NCBI GenBank assembly: GCA_947458575.1
Contig: CANHBE010000046.1
Location: 1 to 12,935, forward strand
Direction: 5' to 3'
DNA length: 12,935 nucleotides
DNA from: Flavobacteriaceae bacterium
GTDB lineage: Bacteria; Bacteroidota; Bacteroidia; Flavobacteriales; Flavobacteriaceae
The notes beneath the pieces were generated by a model that was not told the origin of the DNA, ran no database searches, and saw only the letters and a program-made list of their open reading frames with translations. The position numbers and the translations under genes were made by a program. Of this stretch, positions 7,250 to 12,935 are shown in pieces; positions within the stretch are counted from its first letter, which is position 1, and the number at the start of each line of letters is the position of its first letter.

Positions 7250-8314
7250 TCAGTCGTAAATCTTGCCACTGCTATGATCGATTCGGGCTCCCGTAACACT
7301 GCGCAAGGTGTTTATTTCGTTTCTCATTTTCAAAACACCTAATAAGCCAAAAATTAGCGCTTCCTTAAATTCTAGTACTTTCGAATCTGGGATCTTTATG
7401 GTCATATTGGGTAAAAAGTGCCGCATCCGCTCAATCAAAAAGTCATTATAAGCGCCTCCACCTGTAATCAAAATGCGGCCTTCCTTTGTTGGCAATGCAT
7501 TCGCAACTTGTACAGCTACATGCTCAACAAAGGTGTTCATTTTATCAATTGTAGTGATAGGGAATGATTCCATTAATGGCAATACAATTTCCTTTACATA
7601 TTCGAAGCCAAGTGATTTTGGAAATGGTTTTTGGTAAAAATCTAATTGGTTCAGAGCATTAAATAATTCAGCGTTTAAATGCCCGGATTTCGCTAGGTTT
7701 CCGCGGTCGTCATAATCAAATCCCAATTGATTGGCGTAACAATTCAAAACAGTATTCACCGGAGAAATGTCAAAAGCAATTCTGTTTCCGTCTTGTTCAA
7801 ATGAGATATTCGAAAAACCGCCCAAATTCAGACAATAGTCAAATTCAGAAAACAACAAACGGTCGCCGATTGGCACTAGCGGCGCGCCTTGACCGCCGAG
7901 TTCCACATCTTGCACCCTAAAATCGCAAACCACTTTTTGTTTGCAAATCTCAGCAATATCAGGAAGGTTCCCAATTTGTAAAGTGAAGCCATTTTGCGGT
8001 TGGTGTAGAATCGTATGGCCATGAGAGCAAACCGCATCAATGTGATGCAAATGATTTCTTGCAATAAAATCAAAAATAATTTTCCCAAGAAGTTGTGTGT
8101 AATTTTTATTGAGTAACGCCAATTCGATCTCGGAAAAATTCACTGCGTTTTTTAATTGTTCAAGCCAATACAAATTATACGGAACGGTCTCACATTCGAA
8201 GAGTTCAAACCTCCATTTCCCGTTCTCTAACTCAAAGTGCAGGTGCGCCAAATCCACGCCATCAAGGGAAGTCCCGGACATGACTCCAACAATTCGGTAG
8301 GTTTCTTTAAACAT
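7250..8314 (-). CDS. anmK: Anhydro-N-acetylmuramic acid kinase
   Basis: A cytoplasmic sugar kinase that cleaves and phosphorylates 1,6-anhydro-MurNAc to MurNAc-6-phosphate, recycling peptidoglycan fragments. The 354 residues match family length. Motifs: VMSGTSLDGVD (11-21) at the N-terminus, DFRVQDVELGGQGAPLVP (131-148), NLGGFSNIS (163-171) and a C-terminal ITGGGAYND nucleotide-binding segment. The motif usually written DTGPGN reads DISPVN here (182-187), keeping the aspartate thought to act as base; I believe this is a Bacteroidetes variant, not a defect. It diverges from the acyl-CoA dehydrogenase gene across 93 bases. No exact -7 box for it was found there. The identification is firm. Confidence 0.93.
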   Translation of the reverse strand: MFKETYRIVGVMSGTSLDGVDLAHLHFELENGKWRFELFECETVPYNLYWLEQLKNAVNFSEIELALLNKNYTQLLGKIIFDFIARNHLHHIDAVCSHGHTILHQPQNGFTLQIGNLPDIAEICKQKVVCDFRVQDVELGGQGAPLVPIGDRLLFSEFDYCLNLGGFSNISFEQDGNRIAFDISPVNTVLNCYANQLGFDYDDRGNLAKSGHLNAELFNALNQLDFYQKPFPKSLGFEYVKEIVLPLMESFPITTIDKMNTFVEHVAVQVANALPTKEGRILITGGGAYNDFLIERMRHFLPNMTIKIPDSKVLEFKEALIFGLLGVLKMRNEINTLRSVTGARIDHSSGKIYD

Positions 8315-8334
8315 GGGTTAAAAATACGAAAACG

Positions 8335-8366
8335 TTTGAAATTTTAACATTTAAATTATACATTTG
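8335..8366 (+). promoter_or_regulatory. Flavobacterial promoter for the acyl-CoA dehydrogenase
   Basis: TTTG (8335-8338), a 20-base spacer and TACATTTG (8359-8366) are a full match to the Bacteroidetes -33/-7 consensus. Transcription would start near 8370, leaving a leader of about 38 bases before ATG 8408. Confidence 0.8.
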
Positions 8367-8407
8367 GGCACCCAATAAAAATAACGTCCCATTTTAGTAT
8401 TGATCAC

Positions 8408-9547
8408 ATGGATTTTAATCTAACTGAAGAGCACTTAATGATTCAACAAGCCGCTAGAGATTTTGCACAAGCAGAATTATTGCCGGGCGTCATAGAAAGA
8501 GATGAACATTCTAAATTTCCTGCCGAGCAAGTCAAAATGATGGCTGATTTAGGTTTTATGGGCATGATGGTCGATCCAAAATACGGTGGTTCCGGATTAG
8601 ATAGTATTTCTTATGTTTTAGCGATGACAGAAATTTCTAAAGTAGACGCTTCTGCGGCGGTGATTATGTCCGTGAATAATTCGTTGGTATGTGCTGGTTT
8701 AGAGAAATATTGCAGCGAAGAACAAAAAATGAAATACCTAGTGCCATTGGCAAAAGGTGAAGTGATCGGTGCTTTTTGTTTATCAGAACCCGAAGCTGGA
8801 TCGGATGCAACTTCCCAAAAAACCACGGCAATCGACAAAGGCGATTATTACCTTTTAAACGGAACCAAGAACTGGATTACGAACGGCTCTACAGCTTCCA
8901 CATACTTGGTCATCGCGCAAACCGACGTCGAGAAAAAACACAAAGGGATTAACGCTTTCATCGTAGAGAAAGGCTGGCCGGGTTTTGAAATTGGTCCCAA
9001 AGAAAAGAAAATGGGAATTCGGGGATCCGATACGCATTCATTGATGTTTACAGACGTAAAGGTTCCAAAGGAAAATCGCATTGGCGCAGATGGTTTCGGG
9101 TTCAATTTTGCTATGAATGTTTTGAATGGCGGCCGAATCGGAATTGCTTCCCAAGCTTTAGGAATCGCAACAGGTGCCTACGAATTGGCATTAAAATATG
9201 CTCACGAGCGTAAAGCTTTTGGAAAAGAAATCTTCAATCATCAAGCTATTGCTTTTAAATTGGCGGATATGTATGTGAAGATAACCGCTGCCAAATTATT
9301 GATTATGAAAGCTGCTTGCGAAAAAGACGAAGGCAAAGATATTTCTCATTCAGGCGCCATGGCCAAATTATACGCCTCAGAAATTGCGTTAGAAGTAGCG
9401 AATGAAGCGGTTCAAATTCATGGAGGAAATGGCTATGTTTCCGAATACCATGTAGAACGAATGATGCGCGATTCGAAAATCACGCAGATTTATGAAGGTA
9501 CTTCAGAGATTCAAAGAATTGTGATTTCGAGAGGACTTTTGTCCTAA
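8408..9547 (+). CDS. Acyl-CoA dehydrogenase (short-chain/butyryl type)
   Basis: A cytoplasmic FAD enzyme that oxidises acyl-CoA to trans-2-enoyl-CoA, passing electrons to electron-transfer flavoprotein. The 379 residues are standard. The N-terminal helical domain is followed by the central beta domain with FCLSEPEAGSDATS and YLLNGTKNWITNGS, both FAD/substrate contacts. The C-terminal domain has YAHERKAFGKEI, VQIHGGNGYVSEYHVERMMRD and IYEGTSEIQR, where E363 is the catalytic base position used by short- and medium-chain enzymes. Isovaleryl-type enzymes place their base elsewhere. Chain-length preference is not certain. It is monocistronic, with its own promoter upstream and a terminator at 9567. 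The family call is firm. Confidence 0.93.
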   Translation: MDFNLTEEHLMIQQAARDFAQAELLPGVIERDEHSKFPAEQVKMMADLGFMGMMVDPKYGGSGLDSISYVLAMTEISKVDASAAVIMSVNNSLVCAGLEKYCSEEQKMKYLVPLAKGEVIGAFCLSEPEAGSDATSQKTTAIDKGDYYLLNGTKNWITNGSTASTYLVIAQTDVEKKHKGINAFIVEKGWPGFEIGPKEKKMGIRGSDTHSLMFTDVKVPKENRIGADGFGFNFAMNVLNGGRIGIASQALGIATGAYELALKYAHERKAFGKEIFNHQAIAFKLADMYVKITAAKLLIMKAACEKDEGKDISHSGAMAKLYASEIALEVANEAVQIHGGNGYVSEYHVERMMRDSKITQIYEGTSEIQRIVISRGLLS

Positions 9548-9566
9548 ACTAAATTTAAGAATATAG

Positions 9567-9604
9567 AAAACCCTTTTGGAACATAAGTCTGGAAGGGTTT
9601 TTTG
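9567..9604 (+). terminator. Intrinsic terminator after the acyl-CoA dehydrogenase
   Basis: AAAACCCTT (9567-9575) pairs with AAGGGTTTT (9593-9601) around a 17-base loop, and the T-run continues to 9603. It starts 19 bases after the stop codon and separates this gene from the Crp/Fnr regulator. Confidence 0.8.
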
Positions 9605-9640
9605 TTTACATTCGCAACAACCCTAATTTAATTTTTTGGA

Positions 9641-10318
9641 ATGTCTGAAGAACTAAAATATTGGTATCTCCGTGATCACAAGCTATTTCTAACGCTGAGC
9701 ATGTCGCAAGTCAAACAGCTGTGCATCATTACTGGATTTAAGAAAGCTAAGAAAGGTGATGTGATTTACTTCTCTTCAAGCGAGGCACCACGGATTTTCC
9801 TGCTGAAAAAAGGAAACATCAAAATCGTTGAAATTGATGAAGAAGGCAACGAAACCATTAAAGATATTATTCAAAAAGGAGATATGTTTGGCGAATTGAC
9901 CTTGGAAAGCGACAAGAATTCCAGCGAGTATGCCAAAGCACTGACCGATGAGGTTCTTATCTGTAGCTTCTTGCTATCTGACTTCGAAAACCTAATGTTG
10001 CAATACCCCAATTTAGCGCTAACATATACTAAGTTTGTCGGACTAAAAATGAAGCGGATCAAAAATAATTACGCCAACCTTATTTCGAAAGACGCCAAGA
10101 CTCGATTGCATTCATTCATTAAAGATTGGGCGGAACGTGAAGGAAAATTTGATGGAAAAAAGGTAAAACTTGAAAATTACCTAACGCAAGCTGATATAGC
10201 GCAAATCATCGCGACATCCCGACAGACAGCAACCCAATTGCTTAACGAAATGCAAGAAAAACAATTGATTTTTTACACGCGAAAAGAAATTTTGATTGAT
10301 GACATTTCGCTCTTGTAA
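9641..10318 (+). CDS. Crp/Fnr family transcriptional regulator
   Basis: 225 residues with the standard two-domain plan. A cyclic-nucleotide-binding-like beta roll (about 20-120) includes GDMFGEL (80-86). A long dimer helix (about 122-150) leads to a winged helix (about 150-220) with LTQADIAQIIATSRQTATQL. In the recognition helix the E. coli CRP triad R180/E181/R185 aligns with R194/Q195/Q199. In the ligand pocket the Glu of FGEL is kept, but the Arg that contacts cAMP phosphate aligns with a serine, so cAMP is doubtful. There is no N-terminal Cys cluster of FNR type. A one-mismatch -7 box (TACATTCG, 9607-9614) is the only promoter hint. It precedes an envelope operon on the same strand with a dyad in that operon's promoter, so it may control it. 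Confidence 0.9.
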   Translation: MSEELKYWYLRDHKLFLTLSMSQVKQLCIITGFKKAKKGDVIYFSSSEAPRIFLLKKGNIKIVEIDEEGNETIKDIIQKGDMFGELTLESDKNSSEYAKALTDEVLICSFLLSDFENLMLQYPNLALTYTKFVGLKMKRIKNNYANLISKDAKTRLHSFIKDWAEREGKFDGKKVKLENYLTQADIAQIIATSRQTATQLLNEMQEKQLIFYTRKEILIDDISLL

Positions 10319-10334
10319 GGTTTTTTTCTCCCAA

Positions 10335-10352
10335 TTGTAAACTACCCGACAA
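10335..10352. promoter_or_regulatory. Candidate Crp/Fnr-type operator (TTGT-N10-ACAA)
   Basis: TTGT (10335-10338) and ACAA (10349-10352) form a dyad of Crp/Fnr-like size, and an A/T one position further out extends the symmetry. Its centre (10343.5) lies about 41 bases upstream of the start site expected from the -7 box at 10373-10380, the classic class II activator position. The adjacent Crp/Fnr gene makes it a natural candidate site. With only 4-5 specific bases per half, chance is not excluded. Confidence 0.4.
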
Positions 10353-10372
10353 ATCACTTCTTTCATTCATAG

Positions 10373-10380
10373 TACGTTTG
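10373..10380 (+). promoter_or_regulatory. -7 box of the DM13/YHS operon promoter
   Basis: TACGTTTG is an exact TAnnTTTG match, ending 22 bases before ATG 10403. No TTG lies 17-23 bases upstream, so the -33 element is missing. That is typical of activator-dependent promoters and fits the dyad found there. Confidence 0.6.
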
Positions 10381-10402
10381 TATCAATAAAATACAAATTG
10401 CT

Positions 10403-10819
10403 ATGAGAAAGATACTTTGCTTATTACTCGTTTTAACTTTCTTGGTTTCATGCCAAGAAGAAGGATTACTCACCAGAAATCAGGAAATAATAGTTCTCAA
10501 TCCGCTAGCCGAACTAAAGTATACTGGTGCTTTCATTCCGACAGCTGGAATATCAGTTGCCGGAGAAGCTAAGATTTATTTAGAAAACGGCAAGTATAAA
10601 GTCAACCTCGAGAACTTTACCATTTCTGACGGACCTGATTTAAAGGTATATTTGTCAAAGGCTGCGACACCAACTGAATTCGTAAATCTCGGCAACTTAT
10701 CGTCTCAAACTGTTTATGCGATTCCAAATGGCGTTAATATATCCGACTATACGCATGTATTAATTCACTGTCAACAATACAATCATTTATTCGCTATTGC
10801 AGCATTAACTTCAAATTAA
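10403..10819 (+). CDS. DM13 domain-containing lipoprotein
   Basis: 138 residues. A lipoprotein signal peptide with lipobox LVSC (14-17) makes C17 the lipidated residue, so the mature protein sits on a membrane facing the periplasm or the surface. Residues about 37-137 match the DM13 domain: GEAKIYLENGKYKVNLENF, then SDGPDLKVYLS (75-85) and the final VLIHCQQYNHLFAIAAL. C123 is the near-invariant DM13 cysteine, for which a redox or heme-linked role has been proposed. It is the first gene of a plus-strand run; the next starts 5 bases after its stop. The domain call is strong; its partner and substrate are unknown. Confidence 0.85.
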   Translation: MRKILCLLLVLTFLVSCQEEGLLTRNQEIIVLNPLAELKYTGAFIPTAGISVAGEAKIYLENGKYKVNLENFTISDGPDLKVYLSKAATPTEFVNLGNLSSQTVYAIPNGVNISDYTHVLIHCQQYNHLFAIAALTSN

Positions 10820-10824
10820 ATCTC

Positions 10825-11724
10825 ATGAAAAATAAAATTTTAGCCCTATTTGGTTTGTTGATTTCAACTGTAGCTTGGTCTCAAGGTTGCAGTGATGCAG
10901 GAATTTGCTCCATCAACAAAGGATTTACAGACGAAAAGAAAGAGTTCAAGAACAATCTCGAATATGCTTCAATATATAGCTTGGGCGAAGCAGATGTTCG
11001 GTATTTGTCACACTATCTTTCCTACACCAAACGTTTCAATGAACGATTTGCTTTCACAAGCAAAGTAACACTATCAACTGCCAATGGAAGTTTTGGAACT
11101 CGAACACAATTCGGCGATGCTTTTCTAGTGGGAAGTTACACTTTCAAGGAGAAAAACAGCAAGCAATGGAGTACAATTCTTGGTGCGAAATTTCCTTTCA
11201 CAGCCGCAAATCTGAAGATTAACGGCAATAGCTTACCTCTTGATTATCAATCGAGTTTGGGTACAATTGATGTTTTTTTGGGAACGAATTTGACATACAA
11301 ACGATGGGATTTCAATGCAGCCATGCAAATTCCTGTTGTCAATTTGAACAAGAACTCCTATTTCGCGGAATATTCAGGCACAACCGACTTTCCTTCTACA
11401 AATTTATTCGAGCGGAAGCCGGATGCCTTGCTTCGAGCCACATATTCTTGGTCCATACCCCAATCAAAGTTCACTTTGAAACCTAATATCTTGTTAATTT
11501 ATCACTTGGGCGAAGACTCGTTTGAAAACATCTTCGGAGAAAGAGAGAACATTAAAGGATCCGACGGACTTACGGTGAACGGAAACTTACTAAGTACGTA
11601 TCGTATCAATCAACAAAATCAATTGGAACTTTCTATTGCATCGCCCTTCGTCGTGCGAGAGGTAAGACCTGATGGACTAACAAGAAGTCTCGTCATTGCA
11701 TTGCAGTATCGTTTCTCATTCTAA
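10825..11724 (+). CDS. Exported outer-membrane barrel-like protein with GCSDAGIC motif
   Basis: 299 residues with a signal peptide (about 1-20, ending AWSQ). The mature N-terminus carries GCSDAGICS (21-29), two cysteines five residues apart. The rest alternates short amphipathic strands (RFAFTSKVTLSTANG, WSTILGAKFPF, RWDFNAAMQIPVV, FTLKPNILLIYHLG) and ends with ALQYRFSF, an aromatic C-terminus typical of outer-membrane barrels. I do not recognise a named family, though CSDAG-type starts recur in Bacteroidetes hypothetical proteins. It sits 5 bases after the DM13 gene and 22 before the YHS gene, so the three are very likely co-expressed. It may form the outer-membrane part of an envelope pathway; the transported molecule, if any, is unknown. 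Confidence 0.75.
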   Translation: MKNKILALFGLLISTVAWSQGCSDAGICSINKGFTDEKKEFKNNLEYASIYSLGEADVRYLSHYLSYTKRFNERFAFTSKVTLSTANGSFGTRTQFGDAFLVGSYTFKEKNSKQWSTILGAKFPFTAANLKINGNSLPLDYQSSLGTIDVFLGTNLTYKRWDFNAAMQIPVVNLNKNSYFAEYSGTTDFPSTNLFERKPDALLRATYSWSIPQSKFTLKPNILLIYHLGEDSFENIFGERENIKGSDGLTVNGNLLSTYRINQQNQLELSIASPFVVREVRPDGLTRSLVIALQYRFSF

Positions 11725-11746
11725 CTTTAAATTAAATTAAATCTCG

Positions 11747-12208
11747 ATGAAAAAAGTATCAATGATCTTGATTCTAGTTTTATTATCTACAACCACTTTT
11801 GCCCAAACCGCAGCAAAAAGAAGCGCGGAGTTTAATCTTGAAAAAAAAGTTGCTATTCAAGGGTATGATCCCGTGGCTTATTTCACAAAGAAAAAAGCAG
11901 TCAAAGGAAAATCGACTATGGCAATTTCATACGAAGGTGTCATCTACTATTTCTCTTCTCAAACCAACAAGGAGACTTTTGTGAAAAACCCAACGAACTA
12001 CGAACCGCAATACGGAGGTTGGTGTGCCTACGCCATGGGCGCGACAGGAGAAAAAGTCGAAGTTGATCCTGAAACTTTCAAAATTGTTGACGGAAAACTC
12101 AATTTGTATTACAATGCCTATTTCAATAATACACTCAAAAGTTGGAATAAGGACGAAGTAAACCTCAAGAAAAAGGCAGACGCCAATTGGAAAAAGTTTT
12201 TCAATTAG
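11747..12208 (+). CDS. Exported YHS domain-containing protein
   Basis: 153 residues. The signal peptide (1-19, TTTFA before Q20) directs it to the periplasm. A YHS-type domain follows: VAIQGYDPVAYF (35-46), SYEGVIYYFSS (61-71), FVKNPTNYEPQYGGWCAYAMG (78-98) with a single cysteine (C93), then a DPETFKIVDGKLNLYYN segment and a Lys-rich tail. YHS domains are found in metal-handling proteins and are thought to bind metals; this longer exported form, without a fused ATPase, is common in Proteobacteria and Bacteroidetes but poorly characterised. The start is set by the signal peptide and lies in an A-rich leader sharing a 12-base sequence with the preceding gene. It belongs to the DM13 operon. Confidence 0.87.
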   Translation: MKKVSMILILVLLSTTTFAQTAAKRSAEFNLEKKVAIQGYDPVAYFTKKKAVKGKSTMAISYEGVIYYFSSQTNKETFVKNPTNYEPQYGGWCAYAMGATGEKVEVDPETFKIVDGKLNLYYNAYFNNTLKSWNKDEVNLKKKADANWKKFFN

Positions 12209-12294
12209 CGCGATTGTGTTACAACGTTTATTAATGGCCAAAACTGGGAACGCACAAACGAAGGTTGAGTTACTTTCACAAAAGTCAATGAATC

Positions 12295-12684
12295 ATGAAA
12301 AACAACATATTTAATTATTTCATCAAACTAACAGCAGTAGTTATATTACTGCAAACGCTATACTTTAAGTTCTCGGGAGCTGAAGAAAGCATTTATATTT
12401 TTACATCATTGGGATTAGAACCTTATGGCAGAATAGGATCTGGAGTAATTGAATTAATCGCGTCGATTCTAATCTTAATTCCAAAAACCACTTTAATTGG
12501 TGCACTGTTGGCCTTGGGCACGATGATCGGCGCAATGATGTCGCACCTACTTATCTTGGGAATCGAAGTGTAAAACGACGGAGGAACACTTTTTATTTTG
12601 GCAATAATTACGTTTATTTGTTCTGCAATTTTGGTTTTTCAAAACCGAGATAAAGTCCCTGATCTATTAAAATTTCAATTGTAA
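12295..12684 (+). pseudogene. DoxX-like membrane protein gene interrupted by an in-frame TAA
   Basis: From ATG 12295 the frame codes 92 residues to TAA 12571-12573. The same frame then stays open for 36 more codons (NDGGTLFILA through LLKFQL) to TAA 12682-12684. Read through, it would be a product of about 129 residues with four membrane segments: about 7-25, 46-63, 66-88 and 101-116, the usual DoxX-like layout. The early stop removes the fourth. The last stop lies only 4 bases before the next gene, as expected of the original end. LQTLYFKFSGAEES and GVIELIASILILIP resemble DoxX-like proteins of Bacteroidetes. One base change (AAA or CAA to TAA) explains it; a base-call error is equally possible. 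The 92-residue product might still be made. DoxX-type proteins have been linked to redox and thiol stress in other bacteria. Confidence 0.75.
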
Positions 12685-12688
12685 TGAT

Positions 12689-12935
12689 ATGTTGCTTTCC
12701 TCCATTCACGATAGCTTAGAAGAATTGAAAGATTTGCTGAAACAAATTTCAGATTCAGATTACGCACTTCCATGTCATGAACTCAGCCATGCGAGGATAG
12801 GCGAACATACACGTCATATCATCGAAATGTTTCAATGTCTTCTTTCACAATACGAAACCGGAATCGTAAATTATGACCATCGCCAACGCAATAAACAAAT
12901 CCAAACAGAATCGCAGTTTGCCGTAACTCAAATCG
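12689..12935 (+). CDS. DinB-like protein, N-terminal fragment
   Basis: Starting at ATG 12689 the frame is open for 82 codons to the window edge; the 3' end is missing. The fragment has two predicted helices with ELSHARIGEHTRHIIEMFQCLL (31-52), the DinB/YfiT-type four-helix signature, with H40 and H43 as likely metal ligands, then YETGIVNYDHRQRN. DinB-like proteins are small cytoplasmic metal-binding helical bundles; many act as thiol transferases or are of unknown function. It begins 4 bases after the final DoxX-frame stop, so it probably belongs to the same operon. An earlier ATG at 12684 in another frame stops after 11 codons. The catalytic role is unknown. Confidence 0.8.
   Translation, partial: MLLSSIHDSLEELKDLLKQISDSDYALPCHELSHARIGEHTRHIIEMFQCLLSQYETGIVNYDHRQRNKQIQTESQFAVTQI

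Noticed and set aside
10319..10334. Terminator after the Crp/Fnr gene based on its T-run
   Set aside because: The T-run at 10320-10327 has no hairpin before it, so read-through into the DM13 operon remains possible.
11927..12241. 104-codon minus-strand open frame over the YHS gene
   Set aside because: Antisense to a gene with signal peptide and YHS motifs; the translation is Phe/Cys-rich without domain features.
12574..12684. Separate small gene encoding one membrane helix after the DoxX stop
   Set aside because: No ATG or plausible start begins it; the frame, spacing and sequence fit the missing C-terminus of the DoxX-like protein better.
12295..12684. Frameshift as the cause of the DoxX truncation
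   Set aside because: Both halves are in the same frame, so one base substitution is enough.
1..12935. CRISPR array, insertion sequence, prophage or integration site next to the tRNA
   Set aside because: No spaced direct repeats, transposase or integrase frames were seen, and no second copy of the tRNA 3' end was noticed in the window.

Overview
The window is an AT-rich stretch of chromosome from a member of the Flavobacteriaceae, most likely Flavobacterium or a close relative. Four things point there: a type IX secretion C-terminal sorting domain; promoters of the Bacteroidetes form TAnnTTTG, some with TTTG about 19-20 bases upstream; A-rich leaders instead of Shine-Dalgarno sequences; and flavobacterial-type Ton motor, DUF6268-like and DM13 proteins.

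Left part (1-5056, mostly minus strand). The window opens with the 3' end of murF (plus strand). A terminator hairpin follows that murF shares with a convergent tRNA-Val(UAC) gene, which has its own strong promoter. Next is a minus-strand operon in the order exbB, exbD, tonB, folC: an inner-membrane Ton energising motor plus folate polyglutamylation. Upstream of it is a separately promoted NAD-type Glu/Leu/Phe/Val dehydrogenase, whose real start is ATG 5056.

Middle part (5057-9602). Two exported proteins lie on the plus strand: a DUF6268-like outer-membrane protein and a small T9SS-sorted secreted protein. anmK (anhydro-MurNAc kinase, peptidoglycan recycling) converges on them. An acyl-CoA dehydrogenase diverges from anmK behind a textbook flavobacterial promoter and ends in a clear terminator.

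Right part (9603-12935, plus strand). A Crp/Fnr-type regulator is followed by a tight run of envelope genes: a DM13-domain lipoprotein, an outer-membrane barrel-like protein with a GCSDAGIC motif after its signal peptide, a secreted YHS-domain protein, a DoxX-like membrane protein and the start of a DinB-like protein. The promoter of this run has a good -7 box but no -33 box. A TTGT-N10-ACAA dyad sits about 41 bases upstream of the inferred start site, where a Crp-type activator would bind. The DoxX frame carries one in-frame TAA before its last membrane segment and is otherwise open to a second stop 4 bases before dinB. It therefore looks like a recent nonsense mutation (or a base-call error) in an intact operon. 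This regulator-plus-envelope run is the best candidate here for an undescribed system, perhaps periplasmic redox or metal handling, but that function is inference.

No CRISPR array, insertion sequence, prophage or integrase is visible. No gene-free stretch exceeds 300 bases; the longest (6122-6342) holds only a weak hairpin.
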